Positions 50,473 to 57,872 of a stretch of DNA of 60,818 nucleotides are shown one piece after another. This stretch comes from Bacteroidaceae bacterium (lineage in GTDB: Bacteria; Bacteroidota; Bacteroidia; Bacteroidales; Bacteroidaceae). The translations under genes and the position numbers were made by a program. The stretch spans positions 1 to 60,818 of the forward strand of contig JAFWPH010000024.1 of assembly GCA_017509605.1 (NCBI GenBank). The letters are read 5' to 3'. A model generated the notes under the pieces. That model ran no database searches, was not told the origin of the DNA, and was given only the letters and a program-made list of their open reading frames with translations. Each line of letters starts with the position of its first letter. Positions within the stretch are counted from its first letter, which is position 1.

Positions 50473-52045
50473 CTAAACATTGGACTCACGCGATAAAGAA
50501 GGCGTAAGTTTGTAACGCTGCAGTTTACCAATCCTGTTGCGGGGTAGTTGTCCGTGATAGACGGTAATGGCAAGAATCTTCTTGTAGGTCTGAATGTCGC
50601 GGTTGTAGGGTGCGATAAGTTCCTCGTGCAAGGCTCGTTCGAGATCGGCTTCAGAGCGTTTGCCTGCCCAATCAGGGTTGGGCACAATGATAGCTCTCAA
50701 GATGTCTCCATCCTGCACGACAGCAAGTTCGCTCACGATGTCGGAATGCTGAAGTAGTTTGTTTTCTATTTCTTCTGGACTGATATTCTTTCCATTCGAA
50801 AGCACGATGATATCCTTTATCCGATCGGTGACATAGAGACGTCCTTTCTTGTCGAAGTGACCTAAATCACCTGTATGGAACCAACCGTCTCTATCGAATC
50901 TGGCCGCTGTTTCTTCAGGACGATTGTAGTACCCTTGCATCACGACAGGACCTTTTACACATATTTCTCCATTGATGATAGTGACATCTACATTGGGCAA
51001 TGGCCTGCCTACAGAACCTGGATGGATTTCATCTACAGGTGTAAAGCATACAACAGGGGATGTTTCCGTCATACCATATCCTTCACATAAAGCAATCCCC
51101 AAAGACTTGCAATCTTCTACAATACTTTTAGAAAGAGAAGCACCTCCTGAGATGAAAGCAAAATGCTCGCCTATCGTTTCATAAAGACGCTTAAATACTT
51201 TTCGGCTGAGCCATCGCCACTGAAGGCACTTGCAGATATAGAACATTATTCTGGATAATGTCTTTGCACATATTTTCTTCTTGATGGCAGGGATAAAAAT
51301 ATTCCAAAGAGCAGGAACCCCCACTATGCTTTCAATTTCGTATCGTTTGATGGTGGCAAATATCAGATGACATAAAACTCGGGCTGAAGGCCACGTACTT
51401 TCCATATTTAAGTGGCAACAGAAGACTTGCTGTAAAAGGAAGTGAATGGTGCAAAGGCAGCAATAGAATGCTACGCAAGCGGTGAGCACGGGAACCTAAT
51501 GAAAGACATAAACCTTCCATATCGGCAATCAGATTACCGAATGACAACATCACACCTTTAGGCGTGCCCTCTGTTCCAGATGTATAAAAAATACCTGCCA
51601 CATCTGAAGAATTATATTCAATATAAGCTGGTTTAGTCGTTTCAGGAATATCCTCTCGCTCGTAATCGTCAATGATAAGAATGGGAATATTCACACCAGC
51701 GATCTTCATGGCTTCGCGTGCAACGGATTCCCTCTCACGTGATGTCCAAAGACAATCTGGCTGACAATCCTTGATTATATATACAATGTCGAGGGGGATA
51801 GATTTGAAATCGACGGGTACCACAATGCCCCGATTGAGCCAAATACCTAATAAGGCATATATCCATCCTTCACGGTTTTCGCTGAAAAGGATGGATTTAA
51901 AACCTTTTTCTTTGGGTGTGTATGTTGAGAAAAAAGATGCATACCGCAGCATTTCGCTGTAGTTTATCCTCCTGTCTCCGGCTATAATGGCAGTGGCTGG
52001 GAATTCCTTAATGAAAGGTTGATTATTTGAGTAGTCGTCCACCAT
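50473..52045 (-). pseudogene. AMP-dependent acyl-CoA/ACP ligase, split by a frameshift
   Basis: Two overlapping frames make one adenylate-forming ligase. The first (start ATG 52045, MVDDYSNNQPF) carries the P-loop GIFYTSGTEGTPKGVMLSFG. The second (ending at 50473) carries ALCEGYGMTETSPVVCF, DGWFHTGDLGHFDKKGRLYV and the catalytic-Lys region (PRNRIGKLQRYKL). The join lies near 51360, where SPSFMSSD in one frame continues as FATIKRYEIES in the other, consistent with a one-base indel. The enzyme would activate a short acid onto ACP or CoA. As sequenced it is broken. The start overlaps the SDR gene by 23 nt. Confidence 0.82.
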
Positions 52046-52769
52046 CAATAACAAGTGATGTTCCGGTAATCCAAGCCGCCGCGTCTGAAAGCATATATAT
52101 AATGCCATAAGCGACATCCTCTGGCTTACCATATCTTTTAAGTGCATAGAGTTCCTTATCCTTGGCCACATCATCCTCTGATATGGTATTTGAAGTAAAG
52201 GGTGTTTCCACTGTGCCAGGAAGGACTGCGTTAGCACGGATTTTCCTGGGGCCGAGTTCCACAGCACATGAGCGCATATACGCTGTGATTGCCGCTTTTG
52301 ACGAGGTGTAAACGCTAAGAGCAGGGGCACTCAACAAAGCAGAGATGGAAGAGGTGAATACAATACTTCCACCAGACAAAATCTTGTTCTTCCTCAACAA
52401 TTGTTTGACTAACTTCATGGGTGCGAAGACGTTGACTTGATAGACATCGTTGATGATGTCTTGTTTCAAGTAATCAATTAGTCTGAAATCCCCTTGTCCT
52501 GCATTGTTGACAAATCCATCAATAACAGGTGATAGAGCAACAAGGCGTTCTATGTCAGCAGGACAACTTAAATCAGCAACAATTTGGACATGTCCCTTGC
52601 CGTCCAAAAGATTGTAGGTCTGGGTCAGGTTTTCTGCATGGCGTCCTGTAATAACAAGATGCGCTCCTAACCTTGAGCACTCGATAGCAGTGGTCCGGCC
52701 GATACCGGAAGAAGCACCAGTCACAAGAATGGTCTTACCATCAAGGGAAAAAGGATTGTAGTTTGTCAT
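52023..52769 (-). CDS. Short-chain dehydrogenase/reductase (FabG-like)
   Basis: A 248-residue NAD(P)H-dependent SDR: TGASSGIGRTTAIE at the N-terminus, NNAGQGDFRL, catalytic Ser in VFTSSISALL, YTSSKAAITAYM (Tyr/Lys) and TGTSLVIDGG at the end. In this setting it is likely to reduce a 3-ketoacyl group on the cluster's own ACP. I choose the ATG at 52769, which overlaps the KAS III stop (ATGA). A longer frame from 52865 would run through the KAS gene. Confidence 0.9.
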   Translation of the reverse strand: MTNYNPFSLDGKTILVTGASSGIGRTTAIECSRLGAHLVITGRHAENLTQTYNLLDGKGHVQIVADLSCPADIERLVALSPVIDGFVNNAGQGDFRLIDYLKQDIINDVYQVNVFAPMKLVKQLLRKNKILSGGSIVFTSSISALLSAPALSVYTSSKAAITAYMRSCAVELGPRKIRANAVLPGTVETPFTSNTISEDDVAKDKELYALKRYGKPEDVAYGIIYMLSDAAAWITGTSLVIDGGRLLK

Positions 52770-53836
52770 GAAAGTTCTTCTACTTCTACAAGGTCTGGTA
52801 TAACAATATCTGCAGTAGTCTCGAAAGCCACAGTACCCCACGAGAGTCCTACACCGAATCCACAACAGATCAGTTTATTGGACTTGCTGCGCAAAGCATC
52901 TCGGATTTGCGTCACCATGGTTAGCGGAATGGATGCGGACGATGTGTTGGCGAAATGAGTCAACGACGAAGGTGACTTCTCCTGGGGAAAGTTTATTTTT
53001 TTCACAATAGCGTTGTTGATCATCTTATTGGCTTGATGGAGCACAATAAAGTCAGCATCCATATAATTGATCCCGTATTTTTCGGCAAGTTTTTTTATTG
53101 ATTTAGGAGCAGTTGTTACACTGAATGCATATACATCTATGCCTTTCATGTGAATCTGCAAGCCATTGAGCAACTCGTTTCCATCCCATTTCTTTTCAAA
53201 ACTTGTTGGGAGGGGGGGATTGCGTGTACCTCCTTCGGGAACAATAATAGATTCATAACCGCTCCCATCTGTACCGTAATGGCAGAATATGGGTTTTGCA
53301 CCCTCTTTGTATTCAATTGCTGTGGCTGTACCAGCAGAACCAAAAAGAGGAGCACGAGGGTAATACTCACTTATTTTGTGGGATTCGCCACAAAGAAGCA
53401 GTGCTTTCTTGATGTTACCGGTATTGAGCAGCGAGAACACTTGACTTACGCCATAAACCCATCCAGAGCAACCAAGGGTACAGTCATAAGCATAACACTC
53501 CTGGCTCAATCCCAGTCGGTTCTGCAAAATGCATGCAGAACATGGCATCATGTAGTCGGGGGTTTGGGATACAAAAACCAACGCACCTATTTCCTTGCGT
53601 TTCCAACCAAGTTCATTGATTAATTGTTCAGCTGCCTCGAAGCACAGGTCTGACGTTGTCAGCGTCTTGGTTTCACGACCTTCCTCTACACCTGTAGATG
53701 CAACAAAATCTTCAGGACTGTAGTCGGAAGAAAAGTGTGTCTGATTGTCTGGATGAAGATTGGAGAACTTCTGCAGAGGGACAGCGGCGCTTATTCCCAC
53801 AATTCTTGCATCTTTAAATTCAAGGAATGCCATCAA
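52766..53836 (-). CDS. Beta-ketoacyl-ACP synthase III-like (FabH family)
   Basis: A 356-residue thiolase-fold condensing enzyme. The nucleophile is Cys123 in LGCSGWVYGV, with VLHQANKMI (His) and HFANTSSASIPL (Asn) completing the triad. FabH-type enzymes start chains by joining an acyl-CoA to malonyl-ACP. In this operon it probably performs a single extension to give a short 3-ketoacyl-ACP, rather than serving membrane lipid synthesis. It overlaps the ACP gene upstream and the SDR gene downstream, each by ATGA. Confidence 0.9.
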   Translation of the reverse strand: MMAFLEFKDARIVGISAAVPLQKFSNLHPDNQTHFSSDYSPEDFVASTGVEEGRETKTLTTSDLCFEAAEQLINELGWKRKEIGALVFVSQTPDYMMPCSACILQNRLGLSQECYAYDCTLGCSGWVYGVSQVFSLLNTGNIKKALLLCGESHKISEYYPRAPLFGSAGTATAIEYKEGAKPIFCHYGTDGSGYESIIVPEGGTRNPPLPTSFEKKWDGNELLNGLQIHMKGIDVYAFSVTTAPKSIKKLAEKYGINYMDADFIVLHQANKMINNAIVKKINFPQEKSPSSLTHFANTSSASIPLTMVTQIRDALRSKSNKLICCGFGVGLSWGTVAFETTADIVIPDLVEVEELS

Positions 53837-54078
53837 TCATTTTCTTTTTCAGATTTTTCTTTAACAACGTTAAAGAGTTGTTCAATAGTCTTCAGATTCT
53901 TTACGTCATCGCCTCTCAGCATGACATCGTACTCTTCATCAATCATTGAAACAATGGAGAGGGCCAAGATAGATGACCATTCGTCGAGTTCCTTTAATTC
54001 TGTTTTGGCATTGAATAAGTTTGGGGCTGTGTTTCTGAACAAGCCTGCAATTTTCTTTGTAAATTCATCTAATTCCAT
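53833..54078 (-). CDS. Dedicated acyl carrier protein with SSI in place of DSL
   Basis: An 81-residue acidic, helical protein. Alignment by eye to ACP places Ser36 (KELDEWSSILALSIVSMIDE) at the phosphopantetheine site, but the preceding Asp of the usual DSL is Ser. The start is taken at 54078 (MELDEFTKKI). A longer frame from 54135 adds a basic, Phe-rich 19 residues. It is the first gene of a tightly overlapping unit (ACP, KAS III, SDR, ligase), indicating a private acyl pathway separate from housekeeping fatty-acid synthesis. Confidence 0.85.
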   Translation of the reverse strand: MELDEFTKKIAGLFRNTAPNLFNAKTELKELDEWSSILALSIVSMIDEEYDVMLRGDDVKNLKTIEQLFNVVKEKSEKEND

Positions 54079-54154
54079 AAGAGTATATTCTTGCTTTATT
54101 GATATCACCTTTTTTGTTTTTTTGAAAAAACACACCTTGATGTGTTTATTGAAT

Positions 54155-54163
54155 ACAAAAGTA
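54155..54163 (-). promoter_or_regulatory. Probable -7 box (TACTTTTGT) of the acyl operon
   Basis: A near-consensus box on the minus strand, followed by a small leader hairpin (ACACA/TGTGT, about 54131-54143) and the ACP ATG at 54078. Confidence 0.4.
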
Positions 54164-54340
54164 ATAAGAAAGATTATAATCTTGAAGTATTTGTCGCATT
54201 TTTTATACTGAATGCGCCTTTTTATATGTTTTATTCTTACCCCATCGATTATCTATACATCCATTTTTTCATTTTTGTGTAAATACGGGTCGGATATTCG
54301 ATTTTAGCCCAATGATTGTCAACAATTAGTAAAAAAAATC

Positions 54341-54349
54341 TATCTTTGC
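54341..54349 (+). promoter_or_regulatory. -7 box (TATCTTTGC) of the acyltransferase gene
   Basis: It ends 7 nt before the ATG at 54357, another nearly leaderless start. It is divergent from the acyl operon. Confidence 0.65.
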
Positions 54350-54356
54350 ATATCAA

Positions 54357-55373
54357 ATGAAGCGGGTATTATATCTTGACAATCTGAGAATTCTTCTTAT
54401 ACTATTGGTTATTTTCCATCATGCCGGATGCGGATATAACCCTTATATGACATGGTATTATAATCCATCCAATCCAGAAGAGTATATGCCATGGATGTGG
54501 CCTTTCCTTTCAATCAACGCCGCATTCACTATGGGTTTTTTCTTTATGATAGCAGGTTACTTCGTCCCGATGAGTTTCGACAAACAGGGAACACGGCTTT
54601 TTCTGAAGAAGAAGTTCATCAGGCTTGGCATACCGATGCTTGTCTTTTCCTTATGCTTATCTTTGGCATATAAACGGTTTGATTTCTTTCACTTATGGTT
54701 TCTGGAGAACCTCCTGTTCTTTTGCCTTGTCTATGCCTTGATACGAACCCTTTGCATGCCAATTAGAAGGAAAGGAAATTCGAAGCCCACAGTTTTCAGT
54801 GTGTTTATAATAGGACTTGTCATGGGCTTCATGAGTCATTGCATACGCAAAGTTAGTCCTCAAGACAACTTCATTTTTGCTTTTAACATCCTTGAAATGG
54901 AACCCGCACACTATCCTCAATACACCATGATGTTTATACTTGGCATACTTTCCTATCGCTTCAGTTGGTTCGAAAAAATGACCAATCGAACCGGCAAAGC
55001 AGCACTGATGATAGGAGTGGCGCTGGTCATTGGCAATTGGCTACGCCATATAGCCTCCTGGCATGCGTTTATAACACCTTGGTACGGCATTTATGAATCG
55101 CTGATGTGTGTTTTCGTCATCACCGGACTGTTATGGCTTTTTCGAGAATATGCCAACTGTAGCAATTGCTTCTGGAGTTGGTGTGCCAGTCAGACCTATG
55201 GAGCATATATCTTTCATATTATGATTCTTTATTATTTGTTGCTATCGTTGGATGGCGTTTGGATGTGGGGTGGCGAAATCAAGTTCCTCCTGATCGGAAC
55301 AGTAACTACAGCCGCATCATTCATACTGACATGGCTGATAAAAAAGATTCCAGGAATAGACAAGATCTTATAA
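54357..55373 (+). CDS. Acyltransferase family 3 (membrane O-acyltransferase)
   Basis: A 338-residue polytopic inner-membrane protein with about ten helices. The N-terminus has the AT3 signature (LYLDNLRILLILLVIFHHAG, with Asp and the conserved His), MGFFFMIAGYFVP, a KKKFIRLGIPMLV turn and FFHLWFLENLLFF. AT3 proteins acylate sugars or lipids on the periplasmic side. It is transcribed opposite to its neighbours and sits inside the cluster, so it probably decorates the same glycan. Confidence 0.88.
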   Translation: MKRVLYLDNLRILLILLVIFHHAGCGYNPYMTWYYNPSNPEEYMPWMWPFLSINAAFTMGFFFMIAGYFVPMSFDKQGTRLFLKKKFIRLGIPMLVFSLCLSLAYKRFDFFHLWFLENLLFFCLVYALIRTLCMPIRRKGNSKPTVFSVFIIGLVMGFMSHCIRKVSPQDNFIFAFNILEMEPAHYPQYTMMFILGILSYRFSWFEKMTNRTGKAALMIGVALVIGNWLRHIASWHAFITPWYGIYESLMCVFVITGLLWLFREYANCSNCFWSWCASQTYGAYIFHIMILYYLLLSLDGVWMWGGEIKFLLIGTVTTAASFILTWLIKKIPGIDKIL

Positions 55374-55396
55374 AACTATCTTCATCTTCAATTATC

Positions 55397-56032
55397 TCAT
55401 TCAATTTTGTAGAGTTTTATGTTCGACATGTATTTCCCGGATTCTGTAATATCTTTAATCACGACACATCCAGGACCGACCCATACATCATCACAGATAT
55501 TGACATGGTCGGACACAACGGTAGATATACCGATAAAACATCTACTTCCCAAAGTAGTGGCTCCGGCAGAGACAAACCTACCTGAAATATAAGTGTTATG
55601 ACCTATCTTATTGTTATGACCTATCGTTGCACCATAATGAATGAAAACATTGTCACCTAAAATGGTGTCGCTCCCCACAACTGCTCCAGAACCGACAAAC
55701 ACACCTTCACCCATTTGAACATTCTTTCCTATTATGGCTGTCGGCATGATGATGTTTGCAAAGGGTATCTTTCCTTTCAACTTTGTGAAGACTTCATCCC
55801 TGAATTTGAAATCCTTATATCCTGCAGCTAAGAATATTTTCTCAAACTTACCTTGTCGATACAATTGTTCTGCTTCATTTGTTTTCCCAAGTATCGGCAA
55901 CCCGTCAACCATTTTCCCCGTAGGTTCATAATCGTCGAAATACCCAACGACTTGAAATATCATTGTTTCTTCTGCATATTCCCGTATTTGACGAGCAAAT
56001 TCCTTGGAACCGATAAGTGCTATTTTTTCCAT
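55397..56032 (-). CDS. PglD/NeuD-type left-handed beta-helix acetyltransferase
   Basis: A 211-residue sugar O/N-acetyltransferase. A small Rossmann-like N-domain (IALIGSKEFARQIREYAEET, VGYFDDYEP) precedes hexapeptide repeats (about 85-200: IIGKNVQMGEGVFVGSGAVV ... CFIGISTVVSDHV). This architecture fits PglD, which acetylates UDP-4-amino-sugars, and NeuD of sialic-acid loci. With a WecE-type aminotransferase nearby, 4-amino acylation is the likelier role. Its start overlaps the ATP-grasp gene's end by 13 nt. Confidence 0.88.
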   Translation of the reverse strand: MEKIALIGSKEFARQIREYAEETMIFQVVGYFDDYEPTGKMVDGLPILGKTNEAEQLYRQGKFEKIFLAAGYKDFKFRDEVFTKLKGKIPFANIIMPTAIIGKNVQMGEGVFVGSGAVVGSDTILGDNVFIHYGATIGHNNKIGHNTYISGRFVSAGATTLGSRCFIGISTVVSDHVNICDDVWVGPGCVVIKDITESGKYMSNIKLYKIE

Positions 56033-57147
56033 AATTCGAGTTTTTTATTTGCTTGATATATAGCGAAGCCGCTTCTGTCGTCACTGCACTCAACACGACG
56101 GAGAACCTTTTCTGTGATTTCTGCTTCGACTATTTCTGGATACCGTTCGCTGTTCTTGATAACGGATTCCAACCACTCTGTCTCCTTGCATAAGAAATAT
56201 ACTCCCGAATACTTGCTTAGCGGAAATGAGGGTTCACTAAACTTTCCCAGTGCCACTTCAATTACTCCCTGCAGAAAATCGTAACCTGTAGAAAGTTGAA
56301 CAAGATGGCTGCCGATGAAATCACCTCCCATGCGTGCTCCTATCTCTATGAAACGAATGTCCGCTTCAGGAGTAATGATCAGCTCACTATGAGATGCACC
56401 ATTCTGAACATGAAGCGCATCAAGCGCTTTTGGGACGAGTAATCGAATCTTTTTCTGAATTTCAGCCGATAACGTTGATGGTTGATGATGCTCTATCTCC
56501 ACATAATAGGGCGCTCCCGTCGTCACCTTGTCTGTGATCTGCAGCACATAGTGTTGGCCTTGAAATGATATGGCCTCAACGCTTATTTCACGACCTGCGA
56601 CAAACTCCTCAATAATGACTTCATGACAGAAAGAGACGTTGGCAGCACGTCGAATGGCCTCATCCAACTGACTCAAACTTGAAATCTTCTTTACCCCAAG
56701 GCTCCCTGAGCGGTCGGAAGGTTTGATGATGAGAGGGAAGCGAATGCCTGTTATCGAATAATTGTTGTTCTTATCGACCAACCTGAACATTGGCGAAGGA
56801 ATGTCATTTTCAAGGAAACACTGCCGCATCTTATACTTATTTGTACAAATCTCCGAGTATTCGTCTGGATTGGAAATCAACCCCAGATGTGAGGCAACAT
56901 AATTGACGGTAATGGTGGCCGTATCCGATGCTATTGTGGTGATTCCATCAATGCCTATTTCTTGGCATTGCTGCAGAATTGATTCTTTTTCGCGGGTGGA
57001 GATGGGGTAGAAATAGTCTGCCACATCACGACAGACAGCCCCTTTTTCCCATGCGAAACAATGTGTCTGAACTCCCATCTCCCTCGCCTTCTTCACCAAT
57101 GGAAGTTGCAAATAAGATGCACCTATCACTGCTAATTTTTTCATCAC
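56020..57147 (-). CDS. ATP-grasp carboxylate-amine/thiol ligase
   Basis: A 375-residue ATP-grasp enzyme of the PurK/carbamoyl-phosphate-synthase-like type. A Rossmann N-domain (KKLAVIGASYLQLPLVKKAR) and SNPDEYSEICTNKYKMRQCF lead into the ATP-grasp fold (FPLIIKPSDRSGSLGVKKIS, VIIEEFVAGREISVEAIS) with metal-binding RFIEIGARMGGDF. Such enzymes form amide or related bonds through acyl-phosphates. The substrate cannot be read off, but in glycan loci they typically attach amino acids or small acids. It is the first gene of a two-gene unit with the acetyltransferase. Confidence 0.88.
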   Translation of the reverse strand: MMKKLAVIGASYLQLPLVKKAREMGVQTHCFAWEKGAVCRDVADYFYPISTREKESILQQCQEIGIDGITTIASDTATITVNYVASHLGLISNPDEYSEICTNKYKMRQCFLENDIPSPMFRLVDKNNNYSITGIRFPLIIKPSDRSGSLGVKKISSLSQLDEAIRRAANVSFCHEVIIEEFVAGREISVEAISFQGQHYVLQITDKVTTGAPYYVEIEHHQPSTLSAEIQKKIRLLVPKALDALHVQNGASHSELIITPEADIRFIEIGARMGGDFIGSHLVQLSTGYDFLQGVIEVALGKFSEPSFPLSKYSGVYFLCKETEWLESVIKNSERYPEIVEAEITEKVLRRVECSDDRSGFAIYQANKKLELWKK

Positions 57148-57586
57148 TTAGAACCTTTTAATTCGAATAAGGTGCCTGGGAAGTAAGCAATGCCCACTAC
57201 CCATCCGAAGCAATTACTTTGAACCTGCAAAAGAAAGGAACAGAACAAATCCACTGTATGCATCATAACAAAAAGACATTTACTGGAATCGGGCGCGGGC
57301 TTTGATGAGCAGAAAACGCCATGTACACGATAGAGCCACCTTTTAAATTGTAAAGTTACATATAAGTTACATATATTTGTTTATTATTTATTCTAATTAG
57401 TCAAAAAAGAATAGAAATAGCATTGTTTTCACATAAATATTGCCTTTAAATTCACTAACTATGATGTTGGCTTCGTGATCATCGAGTTTGGAACGTAGGT
57501 GATAATCACACCTCTCCGACAACAGCTTTCTTAATTCTTACATCTTAATTCTTAATTAAACATGCTAACGCCTAACCCCACCGTGC

Positions 57587-57605
57587 CCGCCGATTCGGTC
57601 GGCGG
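57587..57605. repeat. GC-rich hairpin near repeat copy 2
   Basis: CCGCCGA-TTCGG-TCGGCGG, a 7-bp stem. The 57148-57618 stretch otherwise holds AT-rich sequence, short TTAATTCTTA repeats and a partial GCTAACGCCTAA motif at 57564. No gene is visible. Confidence 0.6.
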
Positions 57606-57618
57606 TGTAATCACCAGC

Positions 57619-57763
57619 AAAAAAGCTAACGCCTAACGCCTAAATTAATCGGCCTCGCCGATTACAAAAATTCTCTAATTCTCTAATTCGGGACGTAAAA
57701 AAAACATCCGCATGGCAGAATGCCTTTAGGCGTTCTCTCCTTTCCTCCTCCCCTCCTTAGACA
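57619..57763 (+). repeat. 139-bp dispersed repeat, copy 2
   Basis: The core 57625-57763 matches copy 1 (45208-45346) with a single C/T difference, in the same orientation. It is followed by ACAGTAACAGCAGGAGCT and TTCTTAATTCTTAA stretches (to about 57840) that recur after copy 3. A further GCTAACGCCTAA motif abuts the GH31 stop. Confidence 0.9.
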
Positions 57764-57872
57764 ATAATACACAGTAACAGCAGGAGCTTTCTTCGCTCTT
57801 TATTTCTTAATTCTTAACTCTTAATTCTTAATTCTTAATTACAAAAGCTAACGCCTAAGGCCTAAAGCCTAG

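Noticed and set aside
52865..52865. Upstream start of the SDR gene
   Set aside because: It would overlap the KAS III gene by about 100 nt with Cys/Arg-rich out-of-frame sequence. The ATGA overlap start at 52769 is better.
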